NCBI GenBank assembly: GCA_041657845.1
Contig: JBBABD010000023.1
Location: 1-12,539 of the forward strand
Length of the DNA: 12,539 nucleotides
Source of the DNA: Parcubacteria group bacterium
Lineage (GTDB): Bacteria > Patescibacteriota > Minisyncoccia > Moranbacterales > JAKLHP01
Direction of reading: 5' to 3'
This document shows, in pieces, positions 5,067 to 11,910 of the stretch; position 1 is the first letter of the stretch; each line of letters opens with the position of its first letter. Below the pieces are notes generated by a model. The model saw only the letters and a program-made list of their open reading frames with translations, searched no databases and had not been told where the DNA came from. The translations under genes were made by a program, and so were the position numbers.

Positions 5067-6410
5067 CTATTTTTTATTCTCCTTTTTTTCTTCTAAAGCT
5101 TCTTCTTCGACAGACTTTTTCTTTTTCTTTTCTTTCTTATCTTCCTTGACCTCTTCAACTTTTTCTTCTTTTACATCTTCAATAATTTCTTCTTCCATAT
5201 CTTTTGCGTTTCCGACAACATCGATCCTCCAACCAGTAAGCTTAGCGGCTAGTCTCACATTTTGTCCCTGTTTTCCAATTGCCAAAGATAACTGATCCTC
5301 CGGAACCTTCACTACTGATTCTCTCCTCTCTTCATTCAGCTCCACGGAAAGAACTTTAGCCGGGCTCAGCGCCGCAGCAATAAATTTCTCCGCGTTTTCA
5401 CTCCATTCGATAATATCAATTTTTTCTCCTATCAATTCATCGATTACAGCCTGAACCCTGGTTCCTTTCTGTCCCACACAGGAACCGATCGGATCAACCC
5501 CCTCTTCTTTCGAAGAAACGGCAATCTTAGTTCTTGATCCGGCCTCTCTGGCGATATTTTTTATTTCAACGATTCCAGAAAATACTTCGGGAACTTCAAG
5601 CTCAAAAAGCCTCCTGATTATTTCGGGATGGACCCTGCTAAGCGTTATTCCAGGACCTTTCGGATCAGATTCAACTTTCGCTAGATAAACTTTAATCCTT
5701 TGCCCGATACGGTACCGCTCTCTTTCGATTTGCTCTGAAGAAAAAAGCACTCCGATTGATTTTCCTAAATCAACATAGACATTTTTTCCTTCAATCCTTT
5801 GAATCGTTCCGCTGATTACTTCGCCTTCTTTTTCTTTGTATTCTTTAAACATCGAATCTCTTTCAGCTTCTCTTATTTTTTGAATTATGACTTGTTTGGC
5901 AGTCTGCGCCGCTATTCTTCCATATTCGCTTTTTGATTCCAGCGCAATTTCAATAATATCTCCAACTTTTACGCCTTTTTTTATCTTTTTGGCTTCTTCT
6001 TCGGTTATATCGCGCTCAACATTAAATCTAGGAAGCTTATCTTCCTCTAAATTAGTATTTGCATATTTTTCGTCTGAGTCTGTTTTATTCTTGTCTGCGT
6101 CAGTCTGCGTTAATTCCGCGTCAGTCTGCGCTTCGACAAATTCGCGAACGCTTTCATCGACAACTTCCAGAAGCTTGAAAAAATTAGCCGAACCGTCGAC
6201 TTCATTAAACTCCGCTCGGATATGCTGTCCTTTTTTTCCGTATTCTTTTTTGTACGCTGCCGCCAGCGCCGCTTCAATAGTTTCAACAACTTTGTCTTTG
6301 GAAATTCCTTTTTCCTCGGCAATTTGCAAAATAGCGCTTCCGAATTCTCCAAGCCGCATTGTCCCAGAATTATCTTCCTCACTATCTTTCTTAAGTTTTC
6401 TTTTTGACAT
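5067..6410 (-). CDS. nusA: Transcription termination/antitermination factor NusA
   Basis: RNA polymerase-binding factor acting in pausing, intrinsic termination and antitermination. It has 447 residues from a clear ATG. Domains in order: N-terminal RNAP-binding domain (about 1-190, with YGRIAAQTAKQVIIQKIREAER at 163-184), S1 domain (about 195-262, SGTIQRIEGKNVYVDLG onward), KH1 with the GQKG loop (309-320) and KH2 with the GKQG loop (377-388, AIGKQGQNVRLA). The two acidic C-terminal repeats of some proteobacterial NusA proteins are absent; the last 45 residues are a low-complexity Glu/Lys tail. The N-terminal domain carries an insert of three degenerate heptads (QTDAELT, QTDADKN, KTDSDEK, residues 95-115). 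The common neighbours rimP and infB are missing; hppA follows. No Shine-Dalgarno is visible. Confidence 0.95.
   Translation of the reverse strand: MSKRKLKKDSEEDNSGTMRLGEFGSAILQIAEEKGISKDKVVETIEAALAAAYKKEYGKKGQHIRAEFNEVDGSANFFKLLEVVDESVREFVEAQTDAELTQTDADKNKTDSDEKYANTNLEEDKLPRFNVERDITEEEAKKIKKGVKVGDIIEIALESKSEYGRIAAQTAKQVIIQKIREAERDSMFKEYKEKEGEVISGTIQRIEGKNVYVDLGKSIGVLFSSEQIERERYRIGQRIKVYLAKVESDPKGPGITLSRVHPEIIRRLFELEVPEVFSGIVEIKNIAREAGSRTKIAVSSKEEGVDPIGSCVGQKGTRVQAVIDELIGEKIDIIEWSENAEKFIAAALSPAKVLSVELNEERRESVVKVPEDQLSLAIGKQGQNVRLAAKLTGWRIDVVGNAKDMEEEIIEDVKEEKVEEVKEDKKEKKKKKSVEEEALEEKKENKK
6097..6130. repeat. 21-bp period tandem repeat inside nusA
   Basis: GCGTCAGTCTGCG occurs at 6097-6109 and again at 6118-6130, exactly 21 bases apart. 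Further GTCTG words lie at about 6073-6083. The period equals seven codons and encodes the QTDAELT, QTDADKN and KTDSDEK heptads. The unit is more GC-rich than the surrounding gene, as expected for a recent slippage expansion. Confidence 0.75.
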
Positions 6411-6522
6411 AAATAAATATTAATCACAAAACAATCCCGAAAAATATCCCGAAAATCACTAATAAAAATTTCGTGATAGTTCGTGGATAATTTAGTGTTT
6501 GTTTAGTGATGCATTTTAATAT

Positions 6523-6546
6523 AAAAGGCTCGCCTTCCTGCGAACC
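6523..6546 (-). terminator. Hairpin with short U tract in the nusA leader
   Basis: On the minus strand GGTTCGC (6546-6540) pairs with GCGAGCC (6533-6527) around AGGAAG, 7 bp with one G-U pair, followed by TTTTATATT. It starts about 18 bases after the predicted start of transcription from the promoter at 6571-6599 and lies about 115 bases before the nusA ATG. It can be read as an attenuator for nusA. It could also be the terminator of the cysteine-rich gene upstream (stop at 6613), whose transcript has no other terminator. Confidence 0.55.
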
Positions 6547-6570
6547 CTTTCCTATCAACCATATATACCA

Positions 6571-6599
6571 ATGGTAACAAAAATATCTTGCCGTGTCAA
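6571..6599 (-). promoter_or_regulatory. Near-consensus sigma-70-type promoter for the nusA block
   Basis: On the minus strand a perfect -35 box TTGACA (6599-6594) is followed by a 17-base spacer and TACCAT (6576-6571) as the -10 box. It begins 13 bases after the stop of the cysteine-rich pilin-like gene and points at nusA, giving a leader of roughly 150 bases. Confidence 0.65.
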
Positions 6600-6612
6600 A
6601 TTGGCTTTATCA

Positions 6613-7428
6613 TCAAAAATTGGGCGTCGCCGAAAGTATGCCTCCAATCGCATAAAGCACAACCAGCCCCGACAATGCTACCACGACTCCGACAATTGAC
6701 CATTTCATGCTTCTTTTCGCAGTATCAATAGCTTTTTCATCCCCGACAGAAAAAATATATTGAATTCCCGAAATCACAAAAGCGATAACAGCCAGCATTC
6801 CAAATATGCTCAAAAGCCAATACAAAATATTAGTAATTATTCCCACTACTCCCCCGGAAGGATTTGGAAGATTGGTACTTATTGGGAAGCATACTCCGCT
6901 AGAACAGTCGAGATTGGGATTGTTTGAATTTTGAGCGCTCGTTCCTCCAGTGGTGTTTCCTCCGGAAGCTGCTTCATATCCCGATTCATACGGCACGCAA
7001 TTTCCGCTATAATCTCTATATTCTTTTGATGGATCGGGACAAGCACCGGGATTATAATTACTATCAGGAACTGAATAATCAGAGTTGGTTGTTCCAGTAT
7101 TTTGATCAGGAGAACTCGTTAGGGAAGAACATTCATACGCGCCATTGCCCCAAGATATGCATTGTCCATTTGATCCGTTGGACATTATACAGGGGTCGCC
7201 CTGTGAAATGCATCCGGTACTGTTTCCGCCTTCCGGCCAGCACATAGAACCAAGGCATTTCGCTCCGGCTGAAGCGCAAGAAACGCAACCTAAGCCTTCC
7301 TGGCAATCAGACGAGGTATCACAGTCTCCTCCTTTTCCTATCGTTCCCGCCATCGCCGAATCAACCGCTAAAAATATTCCTAGTGCAAAAATTAGCGATG
7401 TGCTAATAATTTTTGTATTTTTTTTCAT
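6613..7428 (-). CDS. Secreted cysteine-rich protein with a C-terminal pilin-like (VirB2/TrbC-type) domain
   Basis: 271 residues in three parts. A Sec signal peptide ends at about residue 27 (VDSAMA). An exported segment (28-190) has 14 cysteines; the first six are spaced C-x5-C-x5-C-x2-C-x6-C-x4-C, and the later part is rich in Ser, Asn, Gly and Thr. The C-terminal 80 residues carry two membrane helices (about 197-224 and 242-266) joined by the loop SVGDEKAIDTAKRSMKWS. That loop matches the GDEDRIKTAK loop of the two small pilin-like proteins upstream, so the C terminus is a paralogous VirB2/TrbC-like domain. The cysteine domain probably forms disulfides outside the membrane and could be an adhesin or tip-like part; that is inference. 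It has its own promoter, separated by a terminator from the upstream operon. The start ATG has no Shine-Dalgarno. Confidence 0.8.
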   Translation of the reverse strand: MKKNTKIISTSLIFALGIFLAVDSAMAGTIGKGGDCDTSSDCQEGLGCVSCASAGAKCLGSMCWPEGGNSTGCISQGDPCIMSNGSNGQCISWGNGAYECSSLTSSPDQNTGTTNSDYSVPDSNYNPGACPDPSKEYRDYSGNCVPYESGYEAASGGNTTGGTSAQNSNNPNLDCSSGVCFPISTNLPNPSGGVVGIITNILYWLLSIFGMLAVIAFVISGIQYIFSVGDEKAIDTAKRSMKWSIVGVVVALSGLVVLYAIGGILSATPNF

Positions 7429-7463
7429 TTTATTTTAGAATTTAATTTCAAAAATCTACTGGT

Positions 7464-7472
7464 ATTTTACCA
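7464..7472 (-). promoter_or_regulatory. Extended -10 promoter for the cysteine-rich pilin-like gene
   Basis: On the minus strand TGGTAAAAT gives a TGn extension and a TAAAAT -10 box (7469-7464). The -35 region is only a T-rich run that overlaps the U tract of the terminator upstream. Predicted transcription would start about 28 bases before the ATG at 7428. Confidence 0.45.
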
Positions 7473-7480
7473 TAAATTAG

Positions 7481-7512
7481 AAAAAAACAAAACAGTCCAC
7501 AAGGACTGCTTT
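7481..7512 (-). terminator. Intrinsic terminator of the pilin operon
   Basis: On the minus strand AAAGCAGTCC (7512-7503) pairs with GGACTGTTTT (7498-7489) around TTGT, with one G-U pair, then G and seven T residues (7487-7481). It lies 36 bases past the stop of the second small pilin-like gene and separates that operon from the cysteine-rich gene. Confidence 0.8.
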
Positions 7513-7547
7513 GCAAATATATTTTGAAATTCTAATCTTAGCTAAAA

Positions 7548-7934
7548 CTAGAAATTTTGGCCAGTGCCGCCTAAGAAACTTGCTGCCGCTTTCAAAATCA
7601 CTACTCCCAAAATAGCTACAATCACGCCAATAATCGAGTATATCATTGCACTCTTGGCCGTTTTTATTCTGTCTTCATCCCCAGCTGCGGTTAGATACAA
7701 TATTCCAGCGATGGCAAAACCAATAACTCCCACGATCCCAATAATGATAAGCAACCAGTTCATTAAATTTGTGACTATGCCCATTATTGATCCGGTCGGA
7801 AGGCCCGTTCCGCCTCCTGCGCTTGAATCAAAAAAACCGCTAGAAGAACCATCCGTTTGGGCCAATACTAATGCTGGCGCAGTTAAAATCGCTACCGACA
7901 CAATTGAAGCCAACTGTTTAATTTTGTTTTTCAT
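7548..7934 (-). CDS. Small pilin-like protein with signal peptide, VirB2/TrbC type
   Basis: 128 residues. A signal peptide ends at about residue 25 (ALVLA before QTDGSS). A short Gly/Ser-rich exported stretch (26-50) is followed by two membrane helices (about 51-83 and 96-118) around the charged loop TAAGDEDRIKTAKSA. Size, processing site and the two-helix layout match VirB2/TrbC major pilins of type IV secretion systems, and Parcubacteria often carry such proteins in tandem. It is preceded by the best Shine-Dalgarno in the window, AAGGAGGT, with about 6 bases to the ATG, so high expression as a structural subunit is plausible. It is the last gene of its operon, 34 bases after the 93-residue paralogue. 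Confidence 0.8.
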   Translation of the reverse strand: MKNKIKQLASIVSVAILTAPALVLAQTDGSSSGFFDSSAGGGTGLPTGSIMGIVTNLMNWLLIIIGIVGVIGFAIAGILYLTAAGDEDRIKTAKSAMIYSIIGVIVAILGVVILKAAASFLGGTGQNF

Positions 7935-7936
7935 AT

Positions 7937-7946
7937 TACACCTCCT
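7937..7946 (-). promoter_or_regulatory. Strong Shine-Dalgarno sequence of the second pilin-like gene
   Basis: On the minus strand AAGGAGGTGT precedes the ATG at 7934 at ideal spacing. It is the only near-perfect ribosome binding site I see in the window. It shows that the host ribosome uses a normal anti-Shine-Dalgarno and sets this gene apart from its neighbours, which have AT-rich leaders. Confidence 0.75.
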
Positions 7947-7968
7947 TTTCTAGATTTTATTTTTTTAT

Positions 7969-8250
7969 TTACTCTAAAAAACCATTTATTGTCCTTATGA
8001 TAATCATTCCGGAAAGAGCAACGACTATTCCGATAATGGCATACACCACTGATTTTTTCGCTAATTTTATTCTGTCCTCGTCTCCGGCTGAAGTGAGATA
8101 AATAATTCCTGAAACAACTAATGCAATTATAGCAATTATTCCAAAAATTTGCAACGAGAAATTTAGGATATTAAGCAATAATTGCGGAATACTGGGAGCA
8201 GAGTCGATCACCCCTGCCTTAGCTATGAGAAAAAAATTAAAATAATCCAT
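7969..8250 (-). CDS. Small two-helix pilin-like membrane protein, VirB2/TrbC type
   Basis: 93 residues with helices at about 24-54 and 67-88 around the loop SAGDEDRIKLAKKS, nearly the same loop as in the 128-residue neighbour. It lacks a conventional signal peptide: the N terminus is only MDYFNFFLIAKAGVIDSAPS before the first helix. An in-frame TAA two codons before the ATG rules out a longer form. It may be a minor or base subunit that inserts directly, or MDYFNFFLIAKAG may act as a short signal; the sequence does not decide. It lies 20 bases after the 416-residue gene and 34 before the 128-residue gene, clearly in one operon. Confidence 0.75.
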   Translation of the reverse strand: MDYFNFFLIAKAGVIDSAPSIPQLLLNILNFSLQIFGIIAIIALVVSGIIYLTSAGDEDRIKLAKKSVVYAIIGIVVALSGMIIIRTINGFLE

Positions 8251-8270
8251 TGTTTATTAATTTTCAAATC

Positions 8271-9521
8271 TTAATTTTTAAGGTCTACCACGTTTCCTCT
8301 TATTTTTGGATCATTGTTTATTTCCTCATAAGATTTTCCGGCAAGAGAAGGACGGATTGGAACAGAGCTCCGCTTCAATTGTTCTGTTTTGACAACGTAA
8401 TTTTCATTTCGATTATTGCCCATATTTTGACTGGGCTGAACTGGAGTTTGATAACTCGGTTTTTGCATTTCAGGTTTTACCGGTTCCATTTTCTGCTGAT
8501 AATTTCCAAAAAAATTATCTCTATTTTTTTCTTGAATAGCGGAATTTGGAATATTTTGAGACACGACACTCTCTCTCCTCGGAAGAGGGCGCTCAAAAAC
8601 TTTGTTATTTTGATTTTGTCTGGCATAGTTGATCCCGCTCGCTTCGCCAAATCGAGGCGAACTTTGAGCAGAAGAAACTTGATTCGCCACTGGAAAATTT
8701 TCTGCTGGTAATTCGGGTTGGAAATTTGGCATTTTTTCCACAGGTTTTTTTTCTTCAAAAACCTCAAACACTACCTCCTGCCTATCCGGATCTACTTTGA
8801 GTGCCACATCTTCATCCAACGACCTCAGTACTTCCGCCAGTTTTTTCCTGTCTCCGGCATTCAGTTTTTTTGTGTTTTCACTGTGAAAAACATAATTTCC
8901 CCGCTCCATCATTCCGTGCCTTTGCGCTCCCATCATGGAACGATAATCCTCAATCCAATTTTTAATCGAAGGACGAACCGGCTGAGGAAAAATTCTAAGT
9001 TTTATCGGAGAAGAAGTTACCAATTGTTCTCCAAGCTGAGGATATTTTTGGATCGCTTGAGAAAGAGAAATTTTGATTATTTCAACCTCTGTTTTTTTAT
9101 CCTCAAAATTATCCTCCATATTTTCTTCATCTTTTTTTATTTCAATAATTTCTATAAGGGGTCTTCTAGCAGAAATATTTACTCCTACTTTTTGACAAAA
9201 ACTTTTGGCATCAGGGATAAAATCTCCGTAGTTATATAATCCAGAAGCGAAATCGATAATAAATTGTTTTGAAAATTCCGGACTTTTGAATTTTATCTTT
9301 TCTTTTATAAAATAAAAAATATCGTCTGGCTTGTTTATTTTGAATAATATGGAAAGATAAAAACGACTAAAATCCTTCGTCTCATCTCCGCTTAATCTGT
9401 AAAAATCAACAAGTTTTTTACCAGAGGTTGCTTCTTCTTCAGAGCTAAGAACAGCTATAGCCTCTCTCGGCAATTTTTTATACTCTTCTATCACCTTTTC
9501 AATCGTTAAATAATTTATCAT
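8271..9521 (-). CDS. Soluble protein of unknown function in the VirB6/pilin operon
   Basis: 416 residues from the ATG at 9521, five bases after the VirB6-like stop. An alternative TTG at 9542 would overlap that gene and is less likely. I recognise no named domain. Residues 1-120 are mixed helical (MINYLTIEKVIEEYKKLPRE onward). An acidic linker spans 125-150. A compact, conserved-looking core spans about 152-255 (SLSQAIQKYPQLGEQLVTSS, then KLRIFPQPVRPSIKNWIEDY, MMERGNYVFHSEN and AGDRKKLAEVLRSLDED). Residues 256-395 are a disordered Pro/Gln/Asn-rich tail, and a short conserved-looking C terminus SYEEINNDPKIRGNVVDLKN ends it. There is no signal peptide or membrane helix, so it is probably cytoplasmic. 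Its position suggests a cytoplasmic accessory or regulator of the secretion/pilus apparatus. Confidence 0.75.
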   Translation of the reverse strand: MINYLTIEKVIEEYKKLPREAIAVLSSEEEATSGKKLVDFYRLSGDETKDFSRFYLSILFKINKPDDIFYFIKEKIKFKSPEFSKQFIIDFASGLYNYGDFIPDAKSFCQKVGVNISARRPLIEIIEIKKDEENMEDNFEDKKTEVEIIKISLSQAIQKYPQLGEQLVTSSPIKLRIFPQPVRPSIKNWIEDYRSMMGAQRHGMMERGNYVFHSENTKKLNAGDRKKLAEVLRSLDEDVALKVDPDRQEVVFEVFEEKKPVEKMPNFQPELPAENFPVANQVSSAQSSPRFGEASGINYARQNQNNKVFERPLPRRESVVSQNIPNSAIQEKNRDNFFGNYQQKMEPVKPEMQKPSYQTPVQPSQNMGNNRNENYVVKTEQLKRSSVPIRPSLAGKSYEEINNDPKIRGNVVDLKN

Positions 9522-9526
9522 AATTT

Positions 9527-11812
9527 TTATACAGAAGCCCAAAACTTGTTACCTCCTGAACCTACAAAATTTTTAACATTGGCGTTACTATTTAATTCTG
9601 CTCCTTCTTTGAATTTCTTTGCTTGTTCTGAACTGAAAAATCTTGATCCTTGTTCAAGAGCTGTCGTTGTAGAAATTACCATTCCAATATCCGGTAAAGC
9701 ATCGGCTGAATAATTTGCGATTTGCTTTCCTGGCATTTTATCAAAAAATTTCTGAGCTTCTTTCATAAAAGTAGGATGGGCACACATATCTTTTTCAAAA
9801 TCTCCACCCGTAAACGCTGCAAAAAATTTCCTAGGATCATCAACTGATGAAGCTGCCCCAATTTTTCTCCAATTTATCACATCGGTATTAGACAAATCAT
9901 TTAAGTTTGTACCACTGGTAGCCATGCTCTTAAGTTCTTTATCTGCTCCTTCCGCGATTTTTTCTCTCACCGAATCTTGCATTTCACCAATCATATGATT
10001 CATTGAATCAATACCCAATACATCTTTGTGTGACAATTCATTAAGAAATTCGGTACTAAGCATTTTATCTGAAGTGATTTTTTTATGATCTCCGCTAGAT
10101 TTGGCTTTTTTAATTCTACTTTTCAATATTTTTCTCGCATCATTAGCATAAGCGGGATCAGCGGCCATTCTCGCAATATCAATGTCTGCATCCCATCTAT
10201 CTTCAGTGAGTTTTTTAACATTATCTACATCTCCGTGATCAGAAAGAGCTCTGTGTAAATTATTAAGATCTTTATTGTCCATTTTCTTATGTTGACCAGC
10301 CTTAACAACGGCTTGAGCTGCTAAGAATTTCTTGTATCCAGATTGACTCTTGAATTCCGCTTCCCTATCTGATGCACTCATACTATTGAGCATTGATCCG
10401 TAATTCTTGTATTTATCTTTACTTGCCTTTCTGACATCAGCTTTAGCCGAAGATCGGCGAAAAAGGCTTCCGACTTTCGTATCCCCAAGAAGATTATTAA
10501 GGTGACTACTACGAAATTTAACATTTCCATTTTCATCCTTTTTCGTCAATGATTTTCTCAACCCCCATGCTCCAGTTCTCCATCCGCCCTGAATAACCTT
10601 TTTGCCCCGCTTAGCGGCCGTCTTTAATCCATTTATACTTATCATACTACCGCCAGTAGCTAACTTCTGCGCGGCAATTATTCCAATCCAGAGCAAGACA
10701 ATTGGAATAATCAAAGTAATTCCAGACACGATAATACTATCAAAAACATTACCAGTCATTCCTCCTGCTGCTTTTGATTCTAACGTTGTCATAATTCCAT
10801 TATTCTGAGCTTCATTCATCACCATAAGAGCCATATACAGCATAAAGGCCATAATTGTCCCAAAAAACGATTGCTTGAATAACTGCCCCCACCAATCATC
10901 GGCATATTTGCTGAAGCTGGGAAAAATCGCCGCTGTGAAGCCAACAGGGGAAAACATTACTAAAATTGCTAAAACCAAAATCCTAATAACTAGCAAAATA
11001 GCTATCACCGCAAGAGTTATCATAAACAAAAATGAAAAACTTATTGCTGCCAAAAGGCCGAATGTCTGATCGGTATTCCCCTTGATCTCATCTGGCTTTG
11101 TAATATTAGGAAGTATTATGGCTTCAAGCCCTCTTTGCTGTTTTCCATTTCCATTGGTTGTATTCCATAAATTTTTGGAAATAGAACCGCCATCTCCGCC
11201 GAGAACCTTAAGAAAATAATACATTGGAATATTCCCTGCATCGATAACAGCTCTGGCAATCGGAAAACTAAAATTAACCAAAAGCGCCATTATCACCAGA
11301 GTGAGAAGAATTTTTTTAATGTGATATTTCTCAACCTGAAAGATGGTGCAAAAAGCCGAAAAAAGAAGAATCAAAATGAAAAATATATTTAGAAAATCCC
11401 TGACTATAGTCCATCCGGTTTTTATGGCGGACATATTCATAACAGTTTTAAAATTTTCCGCGCTAACCGCCCAATCGAACACAATTGCCATAATATAAAC
11501 AAGCGCCATCACAAATTTGAAAACAACATAAAGAACACTATTAATAACATTTAAAAATCCTTCCCATACCATCCCGCCAATCCCGCTCGGAGCCTTGATT
11601 GAATTGGCGCTAGCTTGGTTTTTTGCTATGTCTTCGCTCATTCCTGTATACGAAGAAACATTTCCGCTTTCATCCACAGGACCGGGAAGTTGCGCTAAAG
11701 ATTTGGTGGAAAAAGACAAATTTTTATTTTTGAAATTGAAACCAGAATTAAAAAATGACCACGCCAAGCACAAAAACACCAGCGACAAAACGAATCGTTT
11801 TCCAGAAAACAT
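9527..11812 (-). CDS. VirB6/TrbL-like polytopic membrane protein of a type IV secretion/pilus system
   Basis: 761 residues from the ATG at 11812. A GTG at 11848 would add 12 Lys/Asn-rich residues; the ATG gives a compact signal-like start (MFSGKRFVLSLVFLCLAWSF). Membrane segments lie at about 87-114, 139-159, 164-186, 255-298 (possibly two), 314-333 and 360-383. The central stretch VIRILVLAILVMFSPVGFTA and the following SKYADDWWGQLFKQSFFGT resemble the VirB6/TrbL core, the inner-membrane channel component of conjugation machines. About 370 hydrophilic residues follow (388-761), rich in Lys, Ala, Asp and Ser, and presumably cytoplasmic. That extension is long for VirB6/TrbL. It heads the operon with the 416-residue protein and two pilin-like subunits. 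The family call is from topology and motif resemblance, not strong identity. Confidence 0.75.
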   Translation of the reverse strand: MFSGKRFVLSLVFLCLAWSFFNSGFNFKNKNLSFSTKSLAQLPGPVDESGNVSSYTGMSEDIAKNQASANSIKAPSGIGGMVWEGFLNVINSVLYVVFKFVMALVYIMAIVFDWAVSAENFKTVMNMSAIKTGWTIVRDFLNIFFILILLFSAFCTIFQVEKYHIKKILLTLVIMALLVNFSFPIARAVIDAGNIPMYYFLKVLGGDGGSISKNLWNTTNGNGKQQRGLEAIILPNITKPDEIKGNTDQTFGLLAAISFSFLFMITLAVIAILLVIRILVLAILVMFSPVGFTAAIFPSFSKYADDWWGQLFKQSFFGTIMAFMLYMALMVMNEAQNNGIMTTLESKAAGGMTGNVFDSIIVSGITLIIPIVLLWIGIIAAQKLATGGSMISINGLKTAAKRGKKVIQGGWRTGAWGLRKSLTKKDENGNVKFRSSHLNNLLGDTKVGSLFRRSSAKADVRKASKDKYKNYGSMLNSMSASDREAEFKSQSGYKKFLAAQAVVKAGQHKKMDNKDLNNLHRALSDHGDVDNVKKLTEDRWDADIDIARMAADPAYANDARKILKSRIKKAKSSGDHKKITSDKMLSTEFLNELSHKDVLGIDSMNHMIGEMQDSVREKIAEGADKELKSMATSGTNLNDLSNTDVINWRKIGAASSVDDPRKFFAAFTGGDFEKDMCAHPTFMKEAQKFFDKMPGKQIANYSADALPDIGMVISTTTALEQGSRFFSSEQAKKFKEGAELNSNANVKNFVGSGGNKFWASV

Positions 11813-11842
11813 CTTTTTATTTTTATTGTTTTTTTCTTTTTG

Positions 11843-11874
11843 AATCACAGACTTAAGTTTTCAGAAGTGTGATT
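11843..11874. promoter_or_regulatory. Inverted repeat at the 5' end of the VirB6-like transcript
   Basis: AATCACA (11843-11849) and TGTGATT (11868-11874) are perfect inverted 7-mers, with CTT/AAG extending the stem past a 2-base bulge. It lies just downstream of the -10 box and covers the alternative GTG start at 11848. It could be an operator or a 5' mRNA hairpin. Confidence 0.4.
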
Positions 11875-11876
11875 AA

Positions 11877-11885
11877 ATTATACCA
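11877..11885 (-). promoter_or_regulatory. Extended -10 promoter of the VirB6/pilin operon
   Basis: On the minus strand TGGTATAAT gives a TGn element and a perfect TATAAT (11882-11877). The -35 region is weak (TTAATG at an 18-base spacing). Predicted transcription starts near 11870, about 58 bases before the chosen ATG at 11812. The upstream gene ends at 11911, so this promoter lies in the short gap between them. Confidence 0.6.
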
Positions 11886-11910
11886 CAAAAATAAATTTAG
11901 CATTAAAGCT

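Noticed and set aside
5887..6423. Plus-strand open frame of 178 codons opposite nusA
   Set aside because: Ser- and Ala-rich low-complexity translation with no motif, fully overlapping the clear NusA N-terminal domain on the minus strand.
11886..11910. AGC/GCT hairpin with T residues after the PAP2-like gene as a terminator
   Set aside because: The stem is only three base pairs and the T run is interrupted, so it does not qualify as a terminator.
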